In this document: positions 1 to 9,340 of the stretch, piece after piece
Layout of the letters: every line of letters begins with the position of its first letter
Position numbering within the stretch: the first letter of the stretch is position 1
Assembly (NCBI GenBank): GCA_020851115.1
Contig: JADZDJ010000091.1
Span: 1-49,428 of the forward strand
From: Pirellulales bacterium
GTDB lineage: Bacteria; Planctomycetota; Planctomycetia; Pirellulales; JADZDJ01
Reading direction: 5' to 3'
Length of the DNA stretch: 49,428 bases
Made by a program: the position numbers and the translations under genes
Notes under the pieces: generated by a model
The model's database searches: none
What the model was told of the DNA's origin: nothing
Seen by the model: the letters and a program-made list of their open reading frames with translations, nothing else

Positions 1-1750
1 CGGCGGCCTCGTCGTGGGCTGCGCGGAACGAGGGATTGGTGAGCTGATCGAAATCGCGGTAGCCTTGCTCCATCAACGAATTGAACCGCTCGACCAGCCC
101 GGTGATGCGGTCGTCTTTGCGGGTCAGATTGTCGGTCAGCCGCATCAAGTCGCGGGCCGCGGCAAGGTTCTTTTCGCGTTCGGCGTCGGCGACTTCCTTG
201 GCATCGCGCCGTTGCCGCGCCTGATCGATCATCACGGTTACGCGGTCGAGCAAATCGGCCCGCTCGTCGCTGCCCAGCGGCGGAGCGTTGCGGAGATTGT
301 CCAGCAGGATCTTCAGATCGTTCAGCACGCCAGCCGGATCGTCGGGCATTCTGCTGCGCAAGTGGTTCATCTCGACGGTTGCTTCGGTCATGATTTTTTG
401 CGCTTGCACGCGCTGCTGCTGCTCGAATTCCTTGAGCAGGTCTCCTTCGCTCTGATCGGCCGAAGCAGCACTGGTGCTTTCAATGCCGGATTGAGGCGGT
501 GAAATATCTGCCTGTGCCGGTATCACCTTTTCGTCGTCGAGCGCGCCCTTCAAAATCAGGGCATTGGAGTTGTTGGGATCTCGACGCAGCGATTCATCAG
601 CCAGTCGCTTCGCCTGGTGCTTGTCTCCTGCAGCCGCGGCTTGGCGGCTCAATTGAGCGAGCGCGTTGGCATTTTCGTCGAGCACTCGCTTTGCTTCCAG
701 CAACCCTTCGCGACCAAGGGTCGGCAGGCTGTATCCGCCATCGGCCTTGGCGGCCTCGACGAGCAGCGCCAAATACGCGTTTTCGTCGTCGGCCATTTTC
801 GCCGCGACTTTCCAATTCAATTCGACTGGCTTGCCCGCGGACTCGCCGAAAATCGCAACTTCAAATGCGCCTTCGACCACCCCTTTGCCGATTAAAACCG
901 CGTCACGATCGAGTCGCAATGGTGGTGTCTTCGATGGATACACCTCCCCGAATGTTTCGGGCAAGTTGCGGCCGGTTGGCCAGATGACCGGGCCATGCGA
1001 AGCCTGAGCCAACTGCGAGCCTATATCAGCTCCTTCGAGACGATCTCCATCGACGATCACAACGCCGCCGGTTTGATTGGCCAGCGCTGCCAATATGACC
1101 GTGTTGATTGCCGGCCCAACCGCGAAGCTGCTGATCGAAATGTGGCCCTTAATGAAGTTATTGATCAGTCCGACCGCATCGCTACCCGTGAGGTTGGCAT
1201 TGCTCATGCCATCGCCGATATACACCACCGTTCGCGGCGTGGCAGCTTGATCCGCTTGATCCTGGAACGCATTATGACCGGCTTCAAGTGCGGCTTCCAT
1301 GTCGGTCGAGCCCAGCGGTACGCGGCGATGAAGCTTCTCTAAGGCTGCCTTCATCTCAGGGCCATTGGGCGCTACAAATCCATTGCTCATCGGAACCGCA
1401 TTCAAATCGACCGCCATCAAGTTCACGCGATCTTTGTCTCCCATCATCGTGAGCAACCCCTGGAGCGACTCGATGGCTTTTTCGCGATACGGCCCGACTT
1501 GGCTGGCGGAAGTATCCATGAGTACAACGACTTCAGCGGTGCCGGAGCGCGGCAGTTTTGCACTGGGCGTAAGACTGATCGCAAAATACGACCCCTTGTC
1601 GCTCGTATACGCATCGAAGACAGAAGTTTCGACCTTCGGTTTAGCTGTTGGCGGTGCGGCCACGGCCAAGCAAGAACTGGCGATCGGCAATGGCACCGCC
1701 GCAAATACCGCCAGCGTGAAGATTAACAACTTGTAATGGGTCCGTGACAT
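1..1750 (-). CDS. Secreted von Willebrand factor A (VWA) domain protein, 3' end cut off by the window edge
   Basis: The frame is open from an ATG at 1750 to the left edge with no stop (583 codons), so the C-terminus is missing. Residues 1-32 form a signal peptide (KLLIFTLAVFAAVPLPIASS core). A VWA domain begins near residue 72: VVVLMDTSAS supplies the MIDAS residues D79, S81 and S83, followed by a GSTDMEAAL segment with the conserved Thr and by YIGDGMSN with the second Asp. The rest (about residues 270-583) is Ala/Glu/Gln-rich and helical, including TPR-like text (AKRLADESLRRDPNNSNALILKG). VWA proteins of this kind bind a metal-dependent ligand outside the cytoplasm. The ligand cannot be told here. 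It is divergent from the HtrA-type protease gene. The VWA call is firm; the biological role is unknown. Confidence 0.88.
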   Translation of the reverse strand, partial: MSRTHYKLLIFTLAVFAAVPLPIASSCLAVAAPPTAKPKVETSVFDAYTSDKGSYFAISLTPSAKLPRSGTAEVVVLMDTSASQVGPYREKAIESLQGLLTMMGDKDRVNLMAVDLNAVPMSNGFVAPNGPEMKAALEKLHRRVPLGSTDMEAALEAGHNAFQDQADQAATPRTVVYIGDGMSNANLTGSDAVGLINNFIKGHISISSFAVGPAINTVILAALANQTGGVVIVDGDRLEGADIGSQLAQASHGPVIWPTGRNLPETFGEVYPSKTPPLRLDRDAVLIGKGVVEGAFEVAIFGESAGKPVELNWKVAAKMADDENAYLALLVEAAKADGGYSLPTLGREGLLEAKRVLDENANALAQLSRQAAAAGDKHQAKRLADESLRRDPNNSNALILKGALDDEKVIPAQADISPPQSGIESTSAASADQSEGDLLKEFEQQQRVQAQKIMTEATVEMNHLRSRMPDDPAGVLNDLKILLDNLRNAPPLGSDERADLLDRVTVMIDQARQRRDAKEVADAEREKNLAAARDLMRLTDNLTRKDDRITGLVERFNSLMEQGYRDFDQLTNPSFRAAHDEAA

Positions 1751-2196
1751 GACTAGGTGCTCCACCCACAGAAAAGGCAATGCATGAGCTGCGTCGTGTT
1801 CCGGGAGCGACAATCCAGCGCACGCTTTTTGGTAAAATTCGGCGCCTGGTGCGTACCCCTAGCGGGCCCACCTGGGCGAATAAGCCTATTGTACTGACTC
1901 AGCAGGCTTTACGCTAACGAAAATTCCCCATTTTTCCCAGTCGATTATACCGATTCATCCTCTCCAGATCTGAGCGGGTCAAGATTTCCGGCAGGATGCC
2001 GATCGTCGGTTACGCGTATCCAGCTTGATTTCAGCGTTGCATTACGATTTTTTTCACTCAGCGAATGATGATTCCTAACCTGCTATCCGCCTACAACTTT
2101 CGTAACGCTTGACTTTGCCCTCCACCAAGCTGGAATAATTGCGTAGTGTATCTGCCTGCGGAAGCTCCCCCTTGCCCCAATTACGACGAATCGGCC
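1751..2196. other. Divergent intergenic region between the VWA and HtrA genes
   Basis: 446 bp with no supportable gene. It is AT-richer than its neighbours and must hold the promoters for both divergent genes. The only plus-strand promoter candidate I can point to is listed separately at 2109-2139. I see no strong hairpin or repeat. Confidence 0.6.
2109..2139 (+). promoter_or_regulatory. Candidate promoter for the HtrA-type protease gene
   Basis: TTGACT at 2109-2114 and AATAAT at 2134-2139 resemble -35 and -10 boxes (5/6 matches each), but the 19-bp spacer is long. Transcription would begin near 2146, leaving a leader of about 50 nt before the ATG at 2197. This argues against the in-frame GTG at 2146 as the start. 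Confidence 0.35.
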
Positions 2197-3432
2197 ATGC
2201 GTATACCCAGCTCGAAATTGCTGTTAAGTCTTATGTCGGCGGCTTTTGGCGCGATCGCCGCCATGATCTGGTGCAATACGCCCAATCACGGCCGCGAGGC
2301 CCAGGCTCAAGAAGCGTTTCGGGTTGTCAATCCCAACGCAGTTCCCGGCCCAACTGTGCGGCTTGTACCGGGCGACCGCAGCCAAGAAACCGAACCGGTG
2401 CCGCGACCGATCGGTCCGGCCCATATACCCGATGGCGTGGACGAGCTGACGTCCGAAGAGCGGATCAACGTCGCGGTTTATGAAACGTGCAATCGCAGCG
2501 TCGTGAACATCAAGACCGAAGTCGCGGCGGCGTCATTGTTTCTGGTTGACATGGTGCAAGAAGGCGCTGGCTCCGGCTCGGTGCTCGACAAGCAAGGGCA
2601 CGTTCTCACGAACTTTCACGTCGTCGAGAACGCTCGCGAAATTCAGGTCACGCTGTTCGACGGCAAAGACTACGAGGCCCGCGTCGTCGGTCGCGATGCG
2701 ACGACCGACGTTTGCGTACTCAAGATCGATGCGCCAGCCGATTCACTCTTTCCGGTGCGGTTCGGCGACTCGACTAAATTAAAAGTCGGACAGCGCGTGT
2801 TTGCGATCGGTAATCCATTCAGCTTCGAGCGCACGATGACCACCGGAATTGTTTCGAGCCTCAACCGCACTTTGCCGTCGCGCGACTCGCATCGTTCGAT
2901 CAAGTCGATCATCCAGATCGATGCCGCGATCAATCCCGGCAACTCTGGCGGCCCGCTACTCGATAGCCACGGCCGACTGATCGGGATGAACACCGCCATT
3001 GCCAGCAAGACTGGCCAAAGCACCGGTGTGGGGTTCGCGATTCCATCGAGCCATATCGCGCGAGTTGTGCCAGAGTTGATCGCCAACGGTCGCGTTATCC
3101 GCCCCGATCATGGTATTCACAAAGTCGCCGAAACCGAACGCGGAATACTGATTGTCTCGTTGGTTCCTGGCGGACCTGCCGAGCAAGCCGGCCTGCGCGG
3201 CGTGAAAATCACGAAGCAGCGCAAGCGGCAAGGTGTGTTCGTCTACGAAACCACGAACGTCGATCGCAATGCCGCCGACATGATCGTTGCCGTGGACGAA
3301 CAGCCGACGACCAAGGCCGACGATTTTCTATCTGCGGTCGATAGCCACCGACCGGGCGATGAAATCACCGTGACGGTCATCCGCCAAGGGAGACAGGTCC
3401 AGGTGAGAATGCGACTGGCGGCAGGGGAATAA
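2197..3432 (+). CDS. HtrA/DegP-type serine protease with PDZ domain, exported
   Basis: 411 residues from the ATG at 2197. An in-frame GTG at 2146 would only add a poor N-terminus. Residues 1-38 form a signal sequence or membrane anchor (LLLSLMSAAFGAIAAMIW). The trypsin-like domain covers about residues 90-300 with an intact triad: H141 in LTNFHVVEN, D171 in DATTDVCVLKID and S250 in NPGNSGGPLLD. One PDZ domain follows (about 310-411, GILIVSLVPGGPAEQAGL), interrupted by an insert around KITKQRKRQGVFVYETTNVDR. Family members degrade or refold damaged envelope proteins, and the PDZ domain senses exposed C-termini. A single PDZ makes it DegS/MucD-like rather than DegP-like in layout. It stands alone, convergent with the GH5-like gene. 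Confidence 0.93.
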   Translation: MRIPSSKLLLSLMSAAFGAIAAMIWCNTPNHGREAQAQEAFRVVNPNAVPGPTVRLVPGDRSQETEPVPRPIGPAHIPDGVDELTSEERINVAVYETCNRSVVNIKTEVAAASLFLVDMVQEGAGSGSVLDKQGHVLTNFHVVENAREIQVTLFDGKDYEARVVGRDATTDVCVLKIDAPADSLFPVRFGDSTKLKVGQRVFAIGNPFSFERTMTTGIVSSLNRTLPSRDSHRSIKSIIQIDAAINPGNSGGPLLDSHGRLIGMNTAIASKTGQSTGVGFAIPSSHIARVVPELIANGRVIRPDHGIHKVAETERGILIVSLVPGGPAEQAGLRGVKITKQRKRQGVFVYETTNVDRNAADMIVAVDEQPTTKADDFLSAVDSHRPGDEITVTVIRQGRQVQVRMRLAAGE

Positions 3433-3521
3433 CGCCCAATTCAGCGGTACGATTCGTGCGCAATCGCGGTGCTTCGACGCGGAGACCCATTCGAGATTCG
3501 CGACGTCAATCGAACAATCAA

Positions 3522-4643
3522 CTACAAAGATTGGCCAGTTGTACGGCGAATATATTCAACCTCTTTGCTCGAGTACGGCGTTCCATCGTGGTGAAAAATA
3601 TCGTGGAACCACGTCTCCGGCTTCGCGGTGTACGTGTTCGCCCAAGTCTCCCACGGGTAGATCGTTTGCGATTTCCCATCGACGAAACCCCAGCAATAAG
3701 CACCGATGCGCTGCGATTTGAGGTAGCCGAGCACGGGGTCGAAAGTGCTACCGAGAGGCCGGGCCATGTATTCGGTGCAAATCACCGGGCGATTGAATTT
3801 TTGCTTGATCGCTTCGACCTCCTGCTTCACGTTTTCCACACGACTATAATTGTGAAAACTGATCACATCGGAGTTGGTTAGCATCGACTGGAAAATGGGC
3901 GGGCTTTCCCTGAAGCCGCCAAAATCGCGCCAGATGCCCGAAGTTAGTGGCTGTGAAGGACGAACTTCGCGGGCCCAGGCGAAGGTCTTTTCAAGCAATT
4001 GCCGGGCGGCTTCGGCTTTGTTGGGTAGTTCCTGCTTCCCGTAAGAATTTGTGTTGGGATTGTCGGGCTCATTAAACAGATCCCAGACTTGCACACGGCG
4101 ATCATCTTTGAACTCACCGACCACACCCTGCACATAAGGCTTGAGCGCGTCGAGCTTTACCGGATCACTCAAAACATCTGCTCCCGGACTTTGCACCCAG
4201 CCCGAATTGTGCACGTGCGGCCGCGGCGCGTGTTGTTTGCCAGGCTTCGGATTTGGATCCCACACCGCATCGAACACGACCAACATCACGCCGATCTTGT
4301 GCTTGTCGGCAACTGCGAGAAACTGCTCGATGCGCTGTAAGAACCCCAGGGAATCTTGTTCCCACGGCAAGTGATGCAGAAATACCCGAATGCTGGTAAA
4401 CCCCAACGATTCGGCCCAACCCAGTTCACGGTCGATTGTTTTCAAATCAAACGTCTCGACCTGCCACATTTCGAGCTGATTGATCGCGCTGCTCGGTATA
4501 TAGTTGCAGCCGACGAGCCAGGGTTGTTTGGCGAACCATTCGTTGGCCCTCTGTTCGGACCAGCGGCCCGATGGAGCATCGTCGGCGATGGCGCAGCACC
4601 AAGCGATCGAAACAAGCACGACTGCCAGAATGCAGTTTTTCAT
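3522..4643 (-). CDS. Secreted GH5-like glycoside hydrolase (TIM-barrel)
   Basis: 373 residues from the ATG at 4643. The longer frame to 4790 adds a basic non-signal stretch overlapping the next gene, so it was rejected. Residues 1-20 form a signal peptide (KNCILAVVLVSIAWCCAIA). The fold reads as a clan-A TIM barrel: GFTSIRVFLHHLPW on an early strand, WDLFNEPDNPN with the acid/base Glu after strand 4, ISFHNYSR, and ICTEYMARP with the nucleophile Glu after strand 7. GH5 and related enzymes cut beta-1,4-linked glycans with retention of configuration. The polysaccharide acted on cannot be read from sequence. It lies 110 bp downstream of the dipeptide epimerase gene on the same strand, possibly co-transcribed by chance. 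Confidence 0.8.
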   Translation of the reverse strand: MKNCILAVVLVSIAWCCAIADDAPSGRWSEQRANEWFAKQPWLVGCNYIPSSAINQLEMWQVETFDLKTIDRELGWAESLGFTSIRVFLHHLPWEQDSLGFLQRIEQFLAVADKHKIGVMLVVFDAVWDPNPKPGKQHAPRPHVHNSGWVQSPGADVLSDPVKLDALKPYVQGVVGEFKDDRRVQVWDLFNEPDNPNTNSYGKQELPNKAEAARQLLEKTFAWAREVRPSQPLTSGIWRDFGGFRESPPIFQSMLTNSDVISFHNYSRVENVKQEVEAIKQKFNRPVICTEYMARPLGSTFDPVLGYLKSQRIGAYCWGFVDGKSQTIYPWETWANTYTAKPETWFHDIFHHDGTPYSSKEVEYIRRTTGQSL

Positions 4644-4753
4644 TGAAGAAACCACGAGATTGAATGATGCCGCGTGCAAAGTCGTAAAGGAAAAATTCAA
4701 CAGCGAAACCAAACATCCGTCTGCTACTCTGCGCCTTGCGCGACTGTGCGAGG

Positions 4754-5797
4754 CTATCCTTCGCGAAATTCGCTCATGGAACCCAACCATGTGACGCCGT
4801 TGCCGTTCACACTCGGCATCATCGGCCGCCCTTTGTGGAGCTTAACCCCCGTCGCCACGTCTTTGGCAATCAGTATGATGCCATCCATGTCGACATAATC
4901 CAACAACGGCAAAAGCTGAGCGATCGCGGAAATGCCGACGCTCGACTCGGTCATGCAGCCAATCATCACTTGCAGGTTGTTCTGTCGCGCTTTCTCAATC
5001 ATTCGCTTCGCGGGCGTCATACCTCCGGCTTTCGTTAGCTTGACATTGATGCCGTGAAAATAGCCGACGCAGCGATCGACATCTTCCTCGATAATGCAAC
5101 TCTCGTCGGCAATGATCGGCAGCGCCGATTCGCGAAAGACACGCTTGTGATCATCCCATCGATCAGCCGGTAGCGGCTGCTCGATGAATTCGACGCCGAG
5201 CTTTTTCAACTCTTGGGAATACTCGATTGTCTGATCAGCCGTCCAACCCGTGTTCGCATCGACTCGAAAAACGGCATCGCTGTGTTTGCGCAACGTCCGC
5301 ACGATTTCCAAATCGTGATCGGTGCCGAGCTTGATCTTGTAAATCGGCCAGCCGTCGAACTCTCTGAGCTTTTCCACCATCTTGTCGATCGAGTCGATGC
5401 CGATCGTATAGTCGCTCATCGGAATATTGTCGATGCTCAGCCCCCATAGCTTCCAAACCGGCGCGCCGCGGATTTTTCCCCATAGGTCGTGTGCGGCCTC
5501 ATCGAGCGCGCATAGTGCGAACCGATTGTTTTTTAGTTTGGGAAAAGTCCGATCCCAGAGTTTGGTCGGGTCGTCCAGTTCATCATTCTCAACGGTCGAG
5601 CGAACCGCATCGAGCGCCTGTTTCATGCTATCCGACGTAACCGCGTAGTAGTCGTTTACCGTGGCCGCTTCGCCGTAGCCGCTGATGTCTCCTTCGCGCA
5701 GTTCGACGATCAAGTTGTGTTGTACGTTGGTCGAGCCGTGCGTAATGGTGAACGTATGCCGAAGCGGCAGTTGAATTTCGTGGACAAGGAGTTTCAC
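4754..5797 (-). CDS. Dipeptide epimerase (L-Ala-D/L-Glu epimerase type), enolase superfamily
   Basis: 347 residues. It starts at a GTG (5797) preceded by CGGAG eight bases away. It has the muconate-lactonizing-enzyme layout: an N-terminal capping domain (1-120), then the barrel with the KIKLG lysines (K154/K156), metal ligands D180 (RVDANTGW), E206 (FIEQPL) and D231 (IADES), and the opposite-face lysine in KLTKAGG. The DMDG motif at 303-306 near the barrel end is the DxD that binds the dipeptide amino group in dipeptide epimerases, which separates this from other superfamily members. Such enzymes invert the alpha carbon of dipeptides, typically murein-derived L-Ala-D-Glu, for recycling. Cytoplasmic; no signal peptide. 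The exact dipeptide is inferred only by family. Confidence 0.88.
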   Translation of the reverse strand: MKLLVHEIQLPLRHTFTITHGSTNVQHNLIVELREGDISGYGEAATVNDYYAVTSDSMKQALDAVRSTVENDELDDPTKLWDRTFPKLKNNRFALCALDEAAHDLWGKIRGAPVWKLWGLSIDNIPMSDYTIGIDSIDKMVEKLREFDGWPIYKIKLGTDHDLEIVRTLRKHSDAVFRVDANTGWTADQTIEYSQELKKLGVEFIEQPLPADRWDDHKRVFRESALPIIADESCIIEEDVDRCVGYFHGINVKLTKAGGMTPAKRMIEKARQNNLQVMIGCMTESSVGISAIAQLLPLLDYVDMDGIILIAKDVATGVKLHKGRPMMPSVNGNGVTWLGSMSEFREG

Positions 5798-6116
5798 GGC
5801 GCGTACTCCGAGGTAAATTGAGAGAAGCGGTTACAATAACACGATTGCTAGGAAAGGTTAAGTCGGCGGGATGTTCGATTCTGGATGCTCGAGACTGGAA
5901 AAATCGAGCATCGCGCATCGAACGGCCAACTTCGAAACGGCCTTTGCCAGGCCACTGCTTCGCGGATTAAACTAGAGAATCTGGATCAACTAACGATGGT
6001 TCTCGCATTAGGAGGAGTATCTTTTCGCCGGCGATTTGCGATTCGGCGGCTTTAGCTCCTGCTTCGAGAAAGGGTTCATCTTCCATCAATCCTCGTTCAT
6101 CCTGCATTTACGCTCC
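5798..6116. other. Intergenic region with hairpin-forming repeat
   Basis: 319 bp between divergently transcribed genes. It contains the compound inverted repeat listed at 5873-5923, a purine tract GGAGGAG at 6011-6017 too far from any good start, and at 6077-6110 a degenerate run of TTCATC/ATCC units (ttcatcttccatcaatcc... ) immediately before the pseudokinase ATG. Confidence 0.6.
5873..5923. repeat. Compound inverted repeat (REP-like hairpin)
   Basis: Two nested perfect arms: GTTCGAT (5873-5879) with ATCGAAC (5917-5923), and inside them GATGCTCGA (5884-5892) with TCGAGCATC (5904-5912). They are separated by 4-nt symmetric internal loops and an 11-nt apical loop, giving 16 base pairs in all. 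There is no T-run on either strand, so it is not an ordinary intrinsic terminator. Confidence 0.75.
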
Positions 6117-9100
6117 ATGCCCGTCTCGGTTGCCGAATTCTGGAAGTTACTCATCGAAAGCCGGCTGGCGACGGTCGAGCAATTGCGTCCGATTAAAGAA
6201 AAGTTCGCGACGGTGAAAGGAGCCGAGACACAGGGCAATTCGCTGACGCTTTCGGAGTGGCTAGTGGCCAACGGGGTTGTCAGTCGTTATCAGGCAAAAG
6301 TGCTGATGGCCGGTCGGCCGGGGCCGTTTCGTTTTGGCGAATACGTGGTCTACGATCGCCACGGCGGGCCGTTCAAAGGGGCGTTCAAAGCAATTCATCC
6401 CGCGACGCGACAACAAGTGGTCCTGTCGTTCTTTACCGGCGCGGCCACTCAGAATCCGCACATGTGGTCCATCATCGTGCAGCAAATGGCGGTCCTGTCG
6501 CGCGCGGTTCATCCAAATATCTGCCGCGTGTTTCAACTGTGCGACACCGGCTCGTACAAATTTGCCGTCGTGGAATACCTGCGCGGCCAAAGTGTCGACG
6601 CACAGTTGGCTGGCGGTGGAATGAACTGGCCCGTGGCATGCCGAATTGTTCGACAAGTAGCCCTCGGCCTGATAAAACTGCTCGAAGTGGGCCAACTGCA
6701 TGGCGAAGTACGTCCGGCGAATATCTGGCTTGACCGCCAAGAAAACGCAAAGCTTTTGCTGCCGCCACTGGCGCGCGATCCGTTGGCACTGCCTAGGCCA
6801 ATCAACATTGCATCCACCGATCCAAATCGAATTGCTATCATCGCAGATTTTCTTGCGCCTGAATTGGTGCGGGACGGCCAAGCCCCAAGCGCCTCGACCG
6901 ACATTTATGCGCTCGGTTGTATGCTGTTTCAATTGATCGCCGGCTGTCCTCCCTTCTCCAGGGGCGATGTCGCAACAAAACTGCGGAGCCATGTCGCCGA
7001 GGCATTCCCGTCGCTCGAATCGCTCAGAGTGCCACCGCTCGTGTCGCACGTGCTGGCATCGATGACAGCGAAGAATCCGGTTTTGCGCTTTCAGCATCCG
7101 CAACTTGTCGTCGACGCGCTCGCGGGAATTCTAGAGCAGTTCGAGCCGGCCCAATTGGCGTGGCCTGCTTCGCCAGTTGCGCCGACGCAGGAAAAATATG
7201 ATGTTTGGCTCGGACAGCAGCCGATCGTACCTACCTTGCCGCAGGTGGAATCGCCGCCGATCTCGATCGATGTTGCTCCATCGCCGATCGACCCGGCGGA
7301 AATGCCGTTGATTCACGAGCCGGTGGTTCAAACGTCTGCCGCCGCGCCAATCGCTGCGGCGTCGATCACCTTGCCCCAGTCTGATTTCCTGGCCGTCATG
7401 GCCACCAGCGCTGCGCCGCCGTCCGAACCAGCGTTTGAATTTGACCTTGCCGATCACCCTGCCAGCGGATCTGCGACAGCGATGGATTTAGCTTTTCCGC
7501 TTTCCGTCGAAGGCGCAGATTCGGCAGCAAATGTGTCGCAGCGAGTCGTCGAGAAGCGTAAGCAACAGCGTCGAAGGTTGCTGAAATTTGTCGGCGGAAT
7601 GATCGCGTTAGGCCTCGCCGCTGGAACAGTTTTTTTCATATCGACGCAAGTGAGCAATTCAGACCCAAAAAGTGAAAGCCTTCCAACAGCGGCAACTCCG
7701 CCGTCCGACGATTTATCGGCGATCAAAGACGATTCGCTCGACGGCCAAAGCGACAACGCTGCTCGGCATGTCGGTGCATCAGGTGCCCAGAGCGACGAAA
7801 TCGCCATCGTCGCCGACGACGGTGCTACGCTTTGGGAATCTCCCACTCACGGATCGCCGCCGAAGCTTGAGTATATCGCCCCTGCTGCGCAATCGCTGCT
7901 ATTCGTGCGGCCCTCCGAATTGCTGAAGCACCCCGAAGGCGAAAAGCTGCTGACCGCGCTAGGACCGCGCGGAGAAGCAGCGCGAAAAGAACTTGAATCA
8001 GTAGTCGGTCCGCTTGGCGAGATCGAACGTTTGACGATCGCGTGGGTCGATCCGCTGACGGCCGATTCGACCGGCGCTGGCGGTTGGCCACTCGTGCCGA
8101 TGTTTGTCGTTCGATTTGCCAAGCCGCATCGCGACTTGCTGACAGCGAAATGGGGCAACCCACAAGGGGTCGACGAAGCTGGCGAGAAGGTTTATCCAAC
8201 GCCAATCGGTTCGGCTTTTTTCCCGGCGAAATTTGAACAGAAGACGCTTGTCGTCGGCCCGGCTGCCCAGATTAAAGACGTCATCAAGTTGAACGGTTCT
8301 ACGTCGCCGGTTCGCTTGGAACTGGCAAAGTTGCTGACAGGAACCGACGAGCAGCGGTTGGCGACGCTGTTGGTCGTTCCGGAGGTCGCTTTCGGTTCGC
8401 AGTCCACGTTTCTCAGCGGCGAATTGCAAAGTCTTGCCCGGCCGGCTCACGAGTTCGTCGGCGTCGACAGCCGCGGAGCGAATCTCAGCTTGCATTTCGC
8501 CGGCGACAATTTGTTTCTTGAATTGCGGGTGCTAAACGCGGCCGGCACCGCCGCAAATGTTGCCGCGGATCGCATCAGAGCGCGGACGGCAAACCTGCCC
8601 GAAGCGATCGAGCGATTGATCGCCGGACTGCAACCCCATCCCTATGGTGCTTATGTTCTCATGCGATTTCCGCAAATGATTGAACTACTCAAGGAATTCA
8701 CTCGGGTCGGCATCGACGACGGTGAAACGGTCTTGCGCTGCTATCTGCCCGCTGCTGCTGCCCATAATTTGGCGTTAGGTGCAGAATTGGCCTTCGCCGA
8801 AGCAAGCGAGCCGGCAGCCGTCAACCGTGCCGCCAACTCAGCCAGCGGCGGCTCGACCCCACCTTCGCAGTCGGTTGCCGAGCGACTGAAACGTAAAACC
8901 TCGCTCAATTTTGCCCGCGATACTCTGGAAAAGGCCTTGGTAATGCTAGCCGACGATGTGGAGGTGAAAATTGAAATCCTCGGTGGAGATTTGCAACTGG
9001 AAGGGATTACGAAGAACCAATCGTTCGGCCTGAGCGAGCAAGACAAGCCGGCCGACGAAATCCTGCGAAACATCATGCTGAAAGCGAATCCAGACGGTAA

Positions 9101-9224
9101 ACTGGTATATGTCATTAAGCCCAAGGTGCCTGGGGGTGAGGAAATGCTCTTCATCACCACCCGTTCCGCAGTGGCCAAGCGAGGTGACAAACTACCGGCG
9201 GAACTCGCGTTACCGGAAAAATGA
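6117..9224 (+). CDS. Membrane-anchored pseudokinase with periplasmic STN-like C-terminus
   Basis: 1035 residues from the ATG at 6117. Upstream in-frame codons encode a translated intergenic repeat, so they were excluded. Residues 1-65 (VAEFWKLLIESRL, LVANGVVSRYQAKVLM) are the helical module seen before planctomycete Ser/Thr kinases. Residues 70-345 have a kinase fold, but the catalytic residues are gone. The beta-3 lysine is replaced (VVLSFF), the HRDxKxxN loop reads HGEVRPAN (195-202), and there is no DFG. The C-lobe is well kept (LAPELV, STDIYALGCMLFQLIAGCPPF). After a Pro/Ala linker comes one membrane helix (about 489-510). The outside part ends in an STN/secretin-like domain (about 918-1005). 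It probably works as a scaffold or ATP-independent sensor. It precedes the zinc-ribbon gene by 116 bp on the same strand. Confidence 0.82.
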   Translation: MPVSVAEFWKLLIESRLATVEQLRPIKEKFATVKGAETQGNSLTLSEWLVANGVVSRYQAKVLMAGRPGPFRFGEYVVYDRHGGPFKGAFKAIHPATRQQVVLSFFTGAATQNPHMWSIIVQQMAVLSRAVHPNICRVFQLCDTGSYKFAVVEYLRGQSVDAQLAGGGMNWPVACRIVRQVALGLIKLLEVGQLHGEVRPANIWLDRQENAKLLLPPLARDPLALPRPINIASTDPNRIAIIADFLAPELVRDGQAPSASTDIYALGCMLFQLIAGCPPFSRGDVATKLRSHVAEAFPSLESLRVPPLVSHVLASMTAKNPVLRFQHPQLVVDALAGILEQFEPAQLAWPASPVAPTQEKYDVWLGQQPIVPTLPQVESPPISIDVAPSPIDPAEMPLIHEPVVQTSAAAPIAAASITLPQSDFLAVMATSAAPPSEPAFEFDLADHPASGSATAMDLAFPLSVEGADSAANVSQRVVEKRKQQRRRLLKFVGGMIALGLAAGTVFFISTQVSNSDPKSESLPTAATPPSDDLSAIKDDSLDGQSDNAARHVGASGAQSDEIAIVADDGATLWESPTHGSPPKLEYIAPAAQSLLFVRPSELLKHPEGEKLLTALGPRGEAARKELESVVGPLGEIERLTIAWVDPLTADSTGAGGWPLVPMFVVRFAKPHRDLLTAKWGNPQGVDEAGEKVYPTPIGSAFFPAKFEQKTLVVGPAAQIKDVIKLNGSTSPVRLELAKLLTGTDEQRLATLLVVPEVAFGSQSTFLSGELQSLARPAHEFVGVDSRGANLSLHFAGDNLFLELRVLNAAGTAANVAADRIRARTANLPEAIERLIAGLQPHPYGAYVLMRFPQMIELLKEFTRVGIDDGETVLRCYLPAAAAHNLALGAELAFAEASEPAAVNRAANSASGGSTPPSQSVAERLKRKTSLNFARDTLEKALVMLADDVEVKIEILGGDLQLEGITKNQSFGLSEQDKPADEILRNIMLKANPDGKLVYVIKPKVPGGEEMLFITTRSAVAKRGDKLPAELALPEK

Positions 9225-9340
9225 CGGTAGATTGTTGGTTGTTTGTCTGTGGTCAGTTGTGGCTGCCAATTTCTCCAATTGACTATCGACAGCGGACATC
9301 AATGATGCACTAGATACCATTCTCGGAAGAGGCCCAGCTG

